From Tardiphaga sp. P9-11 (GTDB lineage Bacteria; Pseudomonadota; Alphaproteobacteria; Rhizobiales; Xanthobacteraceae): 64,000 nt of DNA. The stretch covers positions 124,001 through 188,000 of the forward strand of contig NZ_NPKQ01000010.1 of NCBI RefSeq assembly GCF_008329525.1. Reading direction: 5' to 3'. Every line of letters begins with the position of its first letter. Position 1 is the first letter of the stretch. The notes beneath the pieces were generated by a model. That model saw nothing but the letters and a program-made list of their open reading frames with translations, was not told the DNA's origin and made no database searches. The position numbers were made by a program, and so were the translations under genes. Below are positions 34,623-43,818 of this stretch, piece after piece.

Positions 34623-35477
34623 ATGAACACACGTCCATTTCTGGGATGGTTCGTTTCGCCGGCCGGCCTCGTCGCTGTGGGCCTGATCGCGGCGATGCTG
34701 GCTGTCTTTCAGTACAGCGTGCGGGCCTATATTCCCGGAACGCTCGAAGTCGGCGGATTCACCTGGGCGAATTTCGAAGCCATGCTGCGGCCGCTTTACG
34801 CCCTGGCATTCTGGAACACGGTGCTGATCTGTTTCGAGACGGCGGTGTTCACGCTGCTTCTCGCCTATCCGCTGGCCTTTGCGTTGACGCGCACCAACAG
34901 TACCGCGCTGCGCTCCTTCATCCTGATCGTGTCGGTCACGCCGCTGTTTCTCGGCGAGGTGGTGCGGACCTATTCCTGGATGATCGTGCTTGGCAATAAC
35001 GGCTTCCTGAACACGCTGCTGCTCAAGCTCGGCCTGGTGGAGCGTCCGTTGCGGATGATGTTTACCTCGGGCGGCGTGATTGCGGCCTTGGTGCATGTGA
35101 CCATGCCGATCATGGTCATCATGCTGGCCGCTGCGTTGTCGCATATCGATCGCAATTACGAGAAGGCGGCCGAAAGTCTCGGCGCAGGTCCGATCCGCAT
35201 CTTCATGACCATCACGCTGCCGCTCTCGATGCCCGGCATCGTCGCCGGCTTCTCGACCGCCTTCGCCTGGACCTTCAGCGCGTTTGCAACGCCGCAGCTG
35301 ATCGGCGGCGGCCGTGTCGCCACCGTGTCGACGCTGATCTATCAGCTCGGCTTCTCGTCGTTCAATTTCCCCTTCGCCGCCAGTCTCTCCATCATCGGCC
35401 TCGCATTGTCGCTGGCCGTGATCGCGCTGCTGAAGAAAGCCGCGAGCCCGCTTGAACGCATGGCGGGCACGACATGA
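34623..35477 (+). CDS. ABC transporter permease, PotB type
   Basis: 284-aa protein with six membrane segments and the cytoplasmic EAA-loop signature (YEKAAESLGAGPIRIFMTITLPLSMPGI) that docks the ATPase. The ATG at 34623 has only a weak ribosome site; an in-frame TTG lies 12 bp upstream. Its end overlaps the next permease by 4 bp. Confidence 0.9.
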   Translation: MNTRPFLGWFVSPAGLVAVGLIAAMLAVFQYSVRAYIPGTLEVGGFTWANFEAMLRPLYALAFWNTVLICFETAVFTLLLAYPLAFALTRTNSTALRSFILIVSVTPLFLGEVVRTYSWMIVLGNNGFLNTLLLKLGLVERPLRMMFTSGGVIAALVHVTMPIMVIMLAAALSHIDRNYEKAAESLGAGPIRIFMTITLPLSMPGIVAGFSTAFAWTFSAFATPQLIGGGRVATVSTLIYQLGFSSFNFPFAASLSIIGLALSLAVIALLKKAASPLERMAGTT

Positions 35478-36289
35478 AACGCTCACCTGTAACCCTTGCG
35501 CTGCGTTGGTCGGGCCGCGTCCTCGTTGCCGCCATTCTCCTATTCGTGCTGTTGCCTGGCGTCGTGGTGGCAATTTCGGCTTTCAACGATCGTGCGATCC
35601 TTCAATTCCCGCCGCAGTCCTGGTCGCTGCGCTGGTTCTACCGCGCTTTCTCCTATGCCGATTTTGCGAAGGGGTTCTGGAACGGCCTGACCGTGACGGT
35701 CTGGGCATCCAGCATCGCGGTCGTCGTGGGATCGGCCTTTGCCTTTGCCATTCATCGCTACAAATTCGCACTCAGGGATTTTCTCGAAGGCATTCTGCTG
35801 TCGCCACTCGTCATCCCGCATTACACCGTCGGCCTTGGCATTCTCATCCTTGCCTCGCAGACGGGGATCGAACGCGGCTTTCCGCTCGTGATCTTCGCCC
35901 ATGTGGTGATGGTGCTGCCCTTCGTGATGCGCAGCACTTACATTTCGCTGGAAAATCTCGACACGCGCCTGGAGCTGGCCGCGTCCAGTCTCGGTGCTAC
36001 GCCGCTGCGGATCCTGTTTACCGTGACGATTCCGCTGCTGATTCCGGGCTTGCTCAGCGGCTGGCTGTTCGCCGCGATTCTGTCCTTCAACGAATTCACG
36101 GCGACACTGTTCGTGAGCAGCCAGGCGACGCAGACGCTGCCGGTCGCCATGTATAATTATGTCCGCGAATTCGCGGATCCCACATTGGCCGCGCTGTCGG
36201 TCATCTACATCGTCGTGACCGCAACCTTGCTCACGATCGCCAATTCCTTCCTGGGCCTCGGGAAAATCCTGAATGTTGATGCGCACTGA
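35474..36289 (+). CDS. ABC transporter permease, PotC type
   Basis: 271-aa permease with six membrane segments and EAA loop (LELAASSLGATPLRILFTVTIPLLIPGL). It pairs with the preceding permease. Its end overlaps the ATPase start by 17 bp, showing tight translational coupling. Confidence 0.9.
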   Translation: MKRSPVTLALRWSGRVLVAAILLFVLLPGVVVAISAFNDRAILQFPPQSWSLRWFYRAFSYADFAKGFWNGLTVTVWASSIAVVVGSAFAFAIHRYKFALRDFLEGILLSPLVIPHYTVGLGILILASQTGIERGFPLVIFAHVVMVLPFVMRSTYISLENLDTRLELAASSLGATPLRILFTVTIPLLIPGLLSGWLFAAILSFNEFTATLFVSSQATQTLPVAMYNYVREFADPTLAALSVIYIVVTATLLTIANSFLGLGKILNVDAH

Positions 36290-37421
36290 TCCAATGACGG
36301 CACCCACGCCATCCGCGACGAGCGACAAGATCCGTCCGGCGGTGCAGCTCGACGGCGTCACCAAGCGCTTCGGCGATTCCATGGCGCTGCATGAAGCCTG
36401 GCTGAAGATCCAGCCGAGCGAGTTCATGACCTTGCTGGGCCCGTCCGGCTGCGGAAAGACGACGCTGCTCAATCTGGTTGCCGGATTCCTCGAAGCCGAC
36501 AATGGCGAGATCTTCATCGACGGCGATCTGGTCACGGAGACGCCCGCGCATATGCGTGAGATCGGCATCGTGTTCCAGAACTACGCGCTGTTCCCGCATA
36601 TGAGCGTCGCCAAGAACGTCGCTTACGGACTGAAGACCCGCGGCGTCGAGAAGAGGGAGATCGCGCGCCGCGTCGATGAAGCGCTGGCGCTTGTCAAGCT
36701 CACAGGTTTTGCCGATCGCAAGCCCAAACAACTTTCCGGCGGCCAGCAGCAGCGCGTCGCGCTTGCGCGGGCCCTGGTGATCAAGCCGAAGGTGCTGCTG
36801 CTCGACGAGCCGTTCTCCGCGCTCGACAAGAATCTCCGCGGCTCGATGCAGGTCGAGCTCAAGCAGATCCAGCGCGAGCTCGGCGTCACCACGATCTTCG
36901 TGACGCATGATCAGGGCGAGGCGCTGTCGATGTCGGATCGCATCGCCGTGATGTCGGCCGGGCGCATTCGCCAGATCGCGGCGCCCGACGATATCTATCG
37001 CCGTCCGGCGGATCGCTTCGTCGCGTCCTTTGTCGGCGACGCCAACATCCTCAATGGGCGTCTTGTCGAGAAGCGCGGCGATGTCGCGGTGGTCTCGGTC
37101 GGCGACATCAGCGCCGAAGTTCCTGCGGCACCGATTGCCGCGCTCTCGATCGGCGATGCCCTGGATGTCTTCGTGCGGCCGGAGCATCTCGCCGTCACGG
37201 CGCGCGGCGCTTCGGGATCGCTGCCCGGTACTGTGACGACGCAGGTGTTTCAGGGCGGCCATGTCGATCTCTATATCGAAGCTCCCGGTAGTGGGCATGA
37301 GCGCGTTCTCGTGCGGTCGCCTGGCATCGCGGCGCTGGCGGCCAGTCCGGTCGGAGCCGAGATCGGATTGACCATCGGCTCCGACGATATCGTGGCATTT
37401 CCCCCGGGGGAGACGGCGTGA
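36273..37421 (+). CDS. ABC transporter ATP-binding protein, PotA type
   Basis: 382-aa ATPase: Walker [13 protein letters not shown]-loop [10 protein letters not shown], signature [15 protein letters not shown], Walker [14 protein letters not shown]-loop THDQGEAL, and a C-terminal TOBE/regulatory domain (about residues 260-380). First ATG chosen (GGGAAA upstream); an ATG seven codons in is possible. It completes the SBP-permease-permease-ATPase importer. Confidence 0.93.
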   Translation: MLMRTDPMTAPTPSATSDKIRPAVQLDGVTKRFGDSMALHEAWLKIQPSEFMTLLGPSGCGKTTLLNLVAGFLEADNGEIFIDGDLVTETPAHMREIGIVFQNYALFPHMSVAKNVAYGLKTRGVEKREIARRVDEALALVKLTGFADRKPKQLSGGQQQRVALARALVIKPKVLLLDEPFSALDKNLRGSMQVELKQIQRELGVTTIFVTHDQGEALSMSDRIAVMSAGRIRQIAAPDDIYRRPADRFVASFVGDANILNGRLVEKRGDVAVVSVGDISAEVPAAPIAALSIGDALDVFVRPEHLAVTARGASGSLPGTVTTQVFQGGHVDLYIEAPGSGHERVLVRSPGIAALAASPVGAEIGLTIGSDDIVAFPPGETA

Positions 37422-37432
37422 GGCGCTCGCGT

Positions 37433-38086
37433 CTAGAAGGACGGCGCGGCGCCCGGATTCATCGCGCGCGCGACATAGTCCTTCTGCTGCGGCCGGTAGC
37501 GCTCCCACAGCGCACGCAATTCGCCGATCGGTGCCTCGTGCCAGTCGACACGCAGGTCGACCACCGGCCAATCGAACATGTGGGCGACATGCAGCCCGGC
37601 CGCGTGCTCGTCGTCGGTCTCGCCGCCCGCATCAAGGCCGGCTTCCAGCGCCGACAGCAATCGCTCCGCCAGCGGTTGTTCTGCCGTCGCTTCGAATCGC
37701 GCGACCATCACGCTCGGGACTTTCTCATCGACCAGCAGATTGCCGAGCGCGAGGCAGCCGGCGCCTTGCGCAATGCCGACGATCGGCAAGGCCTGTGCGC
37801 CGGAATGCCAGGCCACTTGGCCATAGCGATCGATGACACCGACTTGCCGCCAGGCAGGCTGCGGCGTGCCTTGCGTCAGGTTGCCGAGCACTGCGCCGGC
37901 ACCGAGGCCCTGACGCAGCAGTGCGAGACCAGTCGGGCCGAGTGCGGGATCGGTGACATTCTGCGACACCACCAAACCCAGAGGTCCCACCCAGGCGCAA
38001 CGCGCCGGCACGGCAATGCTCGACGACGTAATGGCAATGCCGAACGCGCCGGTCTCCGGACAACGCGCCGAGATGGAATAGGTCAT
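37433..38086 (-). CDS. DUF1028 family protein (Ntn-hydrolase-like)
   Basis: 217-aa protein starting MTYSISARCPETGAFGIAITSSS, followed by VGPLGLVVSQNVTDPALGPTGLALL and ALPIVGIAQGAGCLALGN, the pattern of DUF1028, whose fold is assigned to the N-terminal-nucleophile hydrolases. The reaction is not established to my knowledge. The frame is open far upstream on this strand but only as antisense to the M20 gene. It is divergent from that gene with a 39-bp gap and convergent with the ATPase (11 bp), so it belongs to the cluster. Confidence 0.85.
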   Translation of the reverse strand: MTYSISARCPETGAFGIAITSSSIAVPARCAWVGPLGLVVSQNVTDPALGPTGLALLRQGLGAGAVLGNLTQGTPQPAWRQVGVIDRYGQVAWHSGAQALPIVGIAQGAGCLALGNLLVDEKVPSVMVARFEATAEQPLAERLLSALEAGLDAGGETDDEHAAGLHVAHMFDWPVVDLRVDWHEAPIGELRALWERYRPQQKDYVARAMNPGAAPSF

Positions 38087-38125
38087 CGTGATGCTCCCGC
38101 AATCGTAAGAATATTTGGAGTATAG

Positions 38126-39304
38126 ATGATCGATCGAATAGCTCAAATACTTTGCGATCTGATCAGTATTGAAAGTATAAGCACGAATTCGAATCTCGAT
38201 ATCATCGAGTATATCGAGCGGATACTTGCGTCGTCGGGCGTGTCTTCGCGCCGCGTGCCGTCGCCTGATGGCTGCAAGGCCTCGCTGCTCGCGACCATCG
38301 GTCCTGTGGATCGTCCCGGTGTGGTCCTGTCGGCGCATACGGATGTGGTGCCGGTGGAGGGGCAAGCGTGGGCCGTGCCGCCATTCGCTGGCGTCATCCG
38401 TGACGAGCGCATCTATGGTCGCGGTGCGACCGACATGAAGGGTTTCCTCGCCGTCGTTCTCGCAAGCGTACCGCGTCTGAAGGAAACCGCGACAGCTGCG
38501 CCCGTGCATCTCGCGTTTTCCTATGATGAGGAAGTGGGATGCCGCGGCGCGCCCGATCTGGTGCGTGCGCTCATGCAATCTGTTGCACCACCGGCACTCG
38601 CCATCATAGGCGAACCCACCACGATGCGCGTCGTTCGCGCGCACAAGGGCAAGGTCGCGCGCCGCCTGACAGTAACAGGCCGCGGCGGTCATTCGGCGAT
38701 GCCGCATCGTGCGGCCAATGCGGTCGATGCGGGCGTTGCGATCGCGCATGCGCTCCGTGGCTTCGCTGATGAAGAAGTCGCGCGTGGCGGCGATGCGGCG
38801 TTCGATCCACCATATACGACCATTCACGTCGGCTCGCTGCATGGCGGCAGCATGGTCAATCTCGTGCCGGAACGGGCTTTGCTGGAATACGAAATCCGTA
38901 CCATGCCCGGCCGTGACGCGGGCGAAATTCTCGCGCGGATCGACGAGTTGGTTGCGCGAGAGCGCGATCGGCTCCGCGCCAATGCGCCGGAGGCTGACAT
39001 CGTCTCCGAGGAACTGTCGGCCTATCCCGGGCTCGATACTGCTGCCGATGCCTCCATGACGCGTCTGGTCGCAGGAATGGCAGGCGATACGCAACCCGCA
39101 ACCACAGTCGCCTTCGGTACCGAGGCCGGTCTCTACGCAGAGGCGGGGATTCCGACGCTGGTCTGTGGACCCGGCGATATGGCGCGCGGGCACAAACCCG
39201 ATGAATGGATCGGTTTCGACGAACTCGCGGCTGCGAACGCGATGATGGACAGGCTGGCGGCTTTGCTGCGTCGGCCGAGTGAAGACTGGATACGCGTATC
39301 ATGA
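38126..39304 (+). CDS. M20-family metallo-amidohydrolase (ArgE/acetylornithine deacetylase type)
   Basis: 392-aa enzyme with M20 metal ligands: His71 and Asp73 in LSAHTDVVP, Asp103 in GRGATDMKG, Glu135-Glu136 in YDEEVGC, a dimerisation domain with GRGGHSAMPHRAANAVD, and a terminal FGTEAGLYAEAG and GHKPDE. It probably hydrolyses an N-acyl amino acid or amide released in the pathway, rather than serving arginine synthesis. The first ~35 codons are AT-rich compared with the rest. The stop overlaps the next gene by 4 bp. Confidence 0.9.
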   Translation: MIDRIAQILCDLISIESISTNSNLDIIEYIERILASSGVSSRRVPSPDGCKASLLATIGPVDRPGVVLSAHTDVVPVEGQAWAVPPFAGVIRDERIYGRGATDMKGFLAVVLASVPRLKETATAAPVHLAFSYDEEVGCRGAPDLVRALMQSVAPPALAIIGEPTTMRVVRAHKGKVARRLTVTGRGGHSAMPHRAANAVDAGVAIAHALRGFADEEVARGGDAAFDPPYTTIHVGSLHGGSMVNLVPERALLEYEIRTMPGRDAGEILARIDELVARERDRLRANAPEADIVSEELSAYPGLDTAADASMTRLVAGMAGDTQPATTVAFGTEAGLYAEAGIPTLVCGPGDMARGHKPDEWIGFDELAAANAMMDRLAALLRRPSEDWIRVS

Positions 39305-40308
39305 AGAACGAAGTGTCGACGATCATGACGACAATGCAGGCGATCATCGCAACACAGGCCGGCGGTCCCGATGTCCTGGCGCAGGTCGAGCGGCCGCTGC
39401 CGGTGCCAGGCCCGGGCGAGGTCCTGATCGAAGTCGCGGCCGCCGGCGTCAATCGCCCGGACCTGATGCAGCGAAGTGGCGCGGTGCTGTTGCCGGCCGG
39501 GGTCACCGATGTGCTGGGGCTTGAGGTTGCCGGCCGCGTGGTCGGTGGCGACGCCGCACTGCAGGGGCAGGCGGTGATGGCGCTCGTCAAGGGCGGCGGC
39601 TACGCGCGCTATTGCATCGCCAGGGCGACGCATTGCCTCGCCGTGCCGGATGGCCTGACGATGGAGCAGGCGGCGGCATTGCCCGAAGCGCTCTTCACCG
39701 TCTGGCACAATCTGTTCGAACGCGGCCGGTTGTCGAAGGGTGAGACGGTGCTGGTGCATGGCGGTGCCAGTGGTATCGGCACCATCGCGATCCGCATGGC
39801 CATCGCTCGTGGCGCGACGGCCATCGCAACGGTCGGTAGCGATACCAAGAAGAAGGCGGTGGAAGCGCTTGGCGCCATCGCCATCAATTATCGTACCGAC
39901 GACTTCGTTGTCGCTGCGCGCGACGCCACAAGCGGGCGCGGCGTCGATATCGTGCTCGATATCGTCGGTGGTTCCTATGTGGCGCGCAATCTCGATGCCC
40001 TCGCGCCGGGCGGACGGCATGTCAGCCTGTCCTTCATGGAAGGCGGCGTCGTGCCGATCGATCTCGGGCTGGTGATGCGGAAGGGATTGTATCTGACGTC
40101 GTCGACGCTGCGGCCGAAGTCCGACGAGGAGAAGACCGCAATCGCTGCCGCGCTCCGCGCCGAGGTGCTGCCGCTGGTGGCATCTGGCGAGGTGAGGCCG
40201 CTGATCTGGCGTCAGTTGCCTCTCGGGGATGCTGTGCAAGCTCACCGCATTCTGGAAGCCAATGAAAACATCGGCAAGGTGCTGCTGTTGCCAACCGCCG
40301 CCTCTTGA
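39301..40308 (+). CDS. NAD(P)H:quinone oxidoreductase (zinc-free MDR family)
   Basis: 335-aa protein of the quinone oxidoreductase branch of the medium-chain dehydrogenases: PGPGEVLIEVAAAGVNRPDLMQRSG, VLVHGGASGIGTIAIRMA as nucleotide-binding motif, and LFTVWHNLFERGRLSKGE. The structural-zinc cysteines are absent. ATG 39301 overlaps the M20 stop; ATGs at 39325 and 39334 are alternatives. Likely reduces an enone or quinone intermediate. Confidence 0.88.
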   Translation: MKNEVSTIMTTMQAIIATQAGGPDVLAQVERPLPVPGPGEVLIEVAAAGVNRPDLMQRSGAVLLPAGVTDVLGLEVAGRVVGGDAALQGQAVMALVKGGGYARYCIARATHCLAVPDGLTMEQAAALPEALFTVWHNLFERGRLSKGETVLVHGGASGIGTIAIRMAIARGATAIATVGSDTKKKAVEALGAIAINYRTDDFVVAARDATSGRGVDIVLDIVGGSYVARNLDALAPGGRHVSLSFMEGGVVPIDLGLVMRKGLYLTSSTLRPKSDEEKTAIAAALRAEVLPLVASGEVRPLIWRQLPLGDAVQAHRILEANENIGKVLLLPTAAS

Positions 40309-40356
40309 TGGGCGGCGACGTTCAATGCAGGTATCGAACAATGCTGGAGCAGTCCC

Positions 40357-40782
40357 ATGGCAACCACTAAAGCCTCTCTCAAACTGACACACCAGGGCGC
40401 ACTCAAGGCGCTGGCTGGTGCCGTCGCCAAGGCGGAAGCGCTCGGCGTGCCGCAGAACATCACCATCGTCGACGACGGCGGCAATCTACTGGCATTCGTC
40501 CGAATGGACGACGCCAAACTGCTGTCGCGGGAAACCTCGATGTCGAAGGCCATCACCGCTGCGTCGCATCGGCAGCCGACATCGCGGCTCAATCCCGCCG
40601 ACGAGATCAAACTTGCCATAGCGGGCGGCGGTCGGCTCACCAATCTCGAAGGCGGACTGCCGATCGTGATTGCAGGCCAGTGCGTCGGTGCGGTCGGCGT
40701 CGGGTCGGGCACCGGCGCGCAGGACGTCGAAGTCGCGCGAGCCGCACTGGCGGCGATCGACGCGGAGGATCAGAAGCCATGA
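40357..40782 (+). CDS. GlcG/HbpS-family (DUF336) cytoplasmic protein
   Basis: 141-aa protein without signal peptide: HQGALKALAGAVAKAEALGVPQNITIVDDGGNLLAFVRMDDAKLLS, GLPIVIAGQCVGAVGVGSGTGAQD. It is related to the exported homologue at 18447 but shorter and cytosolic. Family members occur as accessory proteins in many aromatic and glycolate operons, with unclear roles. Stop overlaps the next start (ATGA). Confidence 0.88.
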   Translation: MATTKASLKLTHQGALKALAGAVAKAEALGVPQNITIVDDGGNLLAFVRMDDAKLLSRETSMSKAITAASHRQPTSRLNPADEIKLAIAGGGRLTNLEGGLPIVIAGQCVGAVGVGSGTGAQDVEVARAALAAIDAEDQKP

Positions 40783-41399
40783 CCGATAAGATCGAACTTT
40801 TCTATGCGCCGACATCGCCTTATGTCCGCAAGGTCATGGCCTGTGCGATCGAACTCGGGATCGCCGACCGTATCGCGAAGCTGCCCAGTGCCGCGCATCC
40901 GTTAAAGCGCGATGTGCGGATCGCGGGTTTCAATCCGCTGGCCAAGGTGCCGGCCGCCCGGCTTGCCGACGGCACGCTGCTGTTCGACAGCCGGGTGATT
41001 TGCGAATATCTCGACGACCTCGGACACGGCGCGCTGTTTCCGCGCGGGCCTGAGCGTTGGAAGGTGCTCACCGAGCAGGCGCTCGGCGATGGCCTGCTCG
41101 ATGCTGCGCTGCTCACGCGTTACGAGAATACGTGCCGGAGCGACGAGATCAGATCGGCGGAGTGGATCGATGGTCAGATGACCAAGATCGCCGCCGCGCT
41201 GGATGAGATGAACAAGACCGTTGCCGTGTTCGGCGCACGCATCAACATAGGCAGCCTCACCATAGCCTGTGCGCTCGGCTATCTGGATTTCCGTTTTGCG
41301 TCCTACGACTGGCGCACGTCACGACCGGCGCTGGCCGACTGGTTCGCAATCACGTCACAGCGGCCGTCAATGCGGGATACGTTTCCGACTGAGGGATAA
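40779..41399 (+). CDS. Glutathione S-transferase family protein
   Basis: 206-aa protein with an N-terminal thioredoxin-like GSH-binding domain (IELFYAPTSPYVRKVMACAIELG, NPLAKVPAARLADGTLLFDSRVICEYLDDLG) and a C-terminal helical domain (about residues 85-205). The Ser-Pro-Tyr near residue 12 supplies the likely catalytic residue. Last gene of the cluster; GSTs in such clusters isomerise or detoxify electrophilic intermediates. Confidence 0.9.
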   Translation: MTDKIELFYAPTSPYVRKVMACAIELGIADRIAKLPSAAHPLKRDVRIAGFNPLAKVPAARLADGTLLFDSRVICEYLDDLGHGALFPRGPERWKVLTEQALGDGLLDAALLTRYENTCRSDEIRSAEWIDGQMTKIAAALDEMNKTVAVFGARINIGSLTIACALGYLDFRFASYDWRTSRPALADWFAITSQRPSMRDTFPTEG

Positions 41400-41407
41400 T
41401 TCTGTCG

Positions 41408-41680
41408 TCAGCTTTCGGCCTCGACCCAGTTCAGCGTCATCCGCATGGCATGGGTATGTCGGGCTTCGATCAACCATTGGTCTTCGCGATAGCAGATCGA
41501 GCGCAACAGGCTCTCGATGGCGAAGGAGGCGAAAAACCGGGGCGTGATCTGTTCGACCTCGATGGGGCCGAGCGGAAAAGCGACTATCGACGCCGCCTTG
41601 AGGTGGCTGTCGTTGGGACGAGGTTCTGAGGCGCGCAGCAGATTGAGCGTCTCCAAGGCGATGGATTTTTGACCGGGCAT
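41408..41680 (-). CDS. Small conserved-looking hypothetical protein
   Basis: 90-aa soluble protein (PGQKSIALETLNLLRASEPR, ITPRFFASFAIESLLRSICYRED) ending 8 bp from the convergent GST gene. The frame is open much further upstream, but there it overlaps the diguanylate cyclase gene in another frame; the ATG at 41678-41680 is chosen. No domain recognised. Confidence 0.6.
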   Translation of the reverse strand: MPGQKSIALETLNLLRASEPRPNDSHLKAASIVAFPLGPIEVEQITPRFFASFAIESLLRSICYREDQWLIEARHTHAMRMTLNWVEAES

Positions 41681-41753
41681 CGGGGCATTCTGCCGAAAAG
41701 CTTTAACCTGCCAGCCAGTGCTTAATTTTTCGTGGAACCGAGCGCCGCGCCGC

Positions 41754-42899
41754 TCAGGCGGCCAGATGAAAATCGGAAATCTGCACACGATTCCGACCCG
41801 CGGCCTTGGCCTGGTAGAGCGCAGCATCAGCCCGGCCGAGCAAGACCTGCAGCGTTTCAGGTTCAGAGGACCGGATCGCGATCCCCACGCTGACCGTGGC
41901 GTGGATAACGCCGGCGGAGGTCGGGAAGATCTGGGCTTCCAGCGTCGATCGAATACGCTCGGCGACCCCGGCTGCCGCTTTTGGGCTCGACGCGGACAGG
42001 ACGATGCAGAATTCCTCACCGCCCAGTCGCGCGGCAACATCTTCGGCGCGAATGTTCGAGAAGATGACCTCGGCAAAGGCCCGCAGCACGCGGTCGCCGG
42101 CGGCGTGACCGAATTGATCATTGATCGTTTTGAAGTGATCGAGATCCATCACCAGAATTGCAGTGTTGGACGGTGTCTCCGTTGCGGTTTTGCCAAACAG
42201 TGCGCGCCGATTGAGCAGGCCCGTCAAGGGGTCGGTCATTGCATCGGATTTATGCCGGTTCGACGTCCGGATCTGGTTGATTGTCAGCGACAACGCGCCG
42301 ATCCCGGTCAGGCCTACGATCACCATCAGTGAATTGAACTGTTCTGCCCAATTCATCGGTCGATCGGTCAGCACGAATTGCCCGGTACGCCAGAGTTCGG
42401 CGCCGCAAGCGGCGAACGACGCCGCCGTGACGAAATAGAGCAACGCATTTGCGACCATCAGGAATGGGGCTTCGGCGCGCGCGCGCCAGTACTGCGCAGC
42501 CGAGAGAGCAACCAGAAGGCCGGTACCGAAATTCGCCGCCATTGTGCCGGTGCCGGTATAGCCAAGCGCAAAGCTAATCACCGTCGGAACGATTCCCGCG
42601 GTGGTGACGAGGGCAGCGCGGATCCAATAGGCCTGGTTCGAGCAGAATTGCGTGGTGCCCGCATAGATCAGCCCGAAGCCCGTAAGCAGCAATATGAATG
42701 CGGCGAGCTGCAGTCTCGAATCATACTGATCGAAGCCTGCATAGATCACGACGGCAACGACCGTGGTCGCGAGACCTATCGACCATGTCAGCAGATAGGT
42801 CTCGGATCGCGCGACGAGCCAGGTTGCGAGTAATGTGAGTGCGAGCGCGGCGCTTGAGAGTCCGATCGCTGCGAAGATGGAGGACTGATCTAGCAACAT
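41754..42899 (-). CDS. Membrane-bound diguanylate cyclase (GGDEF)
   Basis: 381-aa protein with six predicted membrane segments (residues 8-215) followed by a GGDEF domain (about 218-378): DPLTGLLNRRALF, VMDLDHFKTINDQFGHAAGD and active site GGEEF at 293-297. An RAED inhibitory site (284-287) sits five residues before it, so the enzyme should be active and product-inhibited. It makes cyclic di-GMP from two GTP. The N-terminal domain may sense a membrane or redox signal. Confidence 0.93.
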   Translation of the reverse strand: MLLDQSSIFAAIGLSSAALALTLLATWLVARSETYLLTWSIGLATTVVAVVIYAGFDQYDSRLQLAAFILLLTGFGLIYAGTTQFCSNQAYWIRAALVTTAGIVPTVISFALGYTGTGTMAANFGTGLLVALSAAQYWRARAEAPFLMVANALLYFVTAASFAACGAELWRTGQFVLTDRPMNWAEQFNSLMVIVGLTGIGALSLTINQIRTSNRHKSDAMTDPLTGLLNRRALFGKTATETPSNTAILVMDLDHFKTINDQFGHAAGDRVLRAFAEVIFSNIRAEDVAARLGGEEFCIVLSASSPKAAAGVAERIRSTLEAQIFPTSAGVIHATVSVGIAIRSSEPETLQVLLGRADAALYQAKAAGRNRVQISDFHLAA

Positions 42900-43119
42900 G
42901 ATATCCGAACGTGGTGCAATTTATTCGATGCGCAATAAGCAGCACCCACTTACCACCGATCGGGGCCGGAGCCACCCGTTTTGTATGGTCAGTAAAGCGT
43001 TACGAGGCCTCATGCGGTGGGATATCCGGAAGTCGCAAAGCCCATGCCTTACGACGATTTGTGCCGGAACGAGACGCAGTGATCGGCGTTCTCCTGATGG
43101 GCATCACAGAGGGTTGAAC

Positions 43120-43368
43120 ATGAAAAAGATTCTGGCAACGGCGGCAGCGGCATTGGTGATCGCGAGCTTCTCGGCGACGGCGGCGTCTGCGAAGAAAGTC
43201 CATCGTGGTTACAAGGCGCACCACGGATATTACGGGTCCTATGGCCAGATGCGGGGGCCGGCGATCTTTCGTGGCAACGCTGCAATGAGTGGCAATCACG
43301 GCAATTCGGCTTATGGCAGCAACTCGCTCGGCCATATCAAGGGCGGCAATATCGGCGGTGGCAAGTAG
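43120..43368 (+). CDS. Small exported Gly/His-rich protein
   Basis: 82-aa protein with a clear signal peptide (MKKILATAAAALVIASFSATAASA) and a mature part rich in Gly, His, Tyr and Asn (GYKAHHGYYGSYGQ, GGNIGGGK). AGAGGG lies 6 nt before the ATG. Probably a periplasmic or surface protein; function unknown. A hairpin terminator follows. Confidence 0.7.
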   Translation: MKKILATAAAALVIASFSATAASAKKVHRGYKAHHGYYGSYGQMRGPAIFRGNAAMSGNHGNSAYGSNSLGHIKGGNIGGGK

Positions 43369-43390
43369 GGCGACATTACATCAGCGAAGG

Positions 43391-43436
43391 CGAGATCGAT
43401 CGCTTCAATGCGACCGATCTCGTTAACGTCTTTCTG
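43391..43436 (+). terminator. Hairpin terminator after the small exported protein
   Basis: CGAGATCGATCGC (43391-43403) pairs with GCGACCGATCTCG (43410-43422) with one A-C mismatch and a 6-nt loop; TTAACGTCTTTCT follows. Confidence 0.6.
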
Positions 43437-43485
43437 ATGCCTTGGTGGTATTTGGCCGTACCGCAACTTGCAGTTCAGGTTCGTT

Positions 43486-43809
43486 ATGCTTCCCGATGGC
43501 CGCTATTCGGCATGGTTTCGAATTCCCGAGAAAGAAGGCATGGGCATTATCACGCTCGCCGATGGCCAATTGTCAGGCGGCGACACGGTGATTGCCTATA
43601 GCGGCTCGTATGTTCAGACCGGCGATGCTTTCACCGCAACGATTGCAACTCGCCGACATGCGGAGGGGCAGCCAGCGATCTTCGGCATCGATGAAGTCGA
43701 GATTGATCTAGTCGGGACATCCAAAACCACGACGGCGTCCTGCACAGGAGTGGTCAAGCAACGGCCCGGCGTACCATTTGAGGTCGTGCTGGTGCGCATG
43801 GAAGGCTAG
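43486..43809 (+). CDS. GrlR-like small regulatory protein
   Basis: 107-aa protein starting MLPDGRYSAWFRIPEKEGMG, followed by IITLADGQLSGGDTVIAYSGSYVQTGDAFTATIATRRH. This beta-rich lipocalin-like pattern resembles the GrlR family, known from negative control of type III secretion but widespread in rhizobia without T3SS. A TTG 18 bp upstream is an alternative start. No T3SS genes are nearby, so the role here is unknown. Confidence 0.65.
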   Translation: MLPDGRYSAWFRIPEKEGMGIITLADGQLSGGDTVIAYSGSYVQTGDAFTATIATRRHAEGQPAIFGIDEVEIDLVGTSKTTTASCTGVVKQRPGVPFEVVLVRMEG

Positions 43810-43818
43810 GCTTCCGGT

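Noticed and set aside
38087-39193. Extension of the DUF1028 frame far upstream on the minus strand
   Set aside because: The upstream part is antisense to the M20 gene; the DUF1028 family pattern begins at 38086.
41681-42121. N-terminal extension of the 90-aa minus-strand gene to 237 codons
   Set aside because: The extension overlaps the diguanylate cyclase C-terminus in another frame and shows shadow-frame composition.
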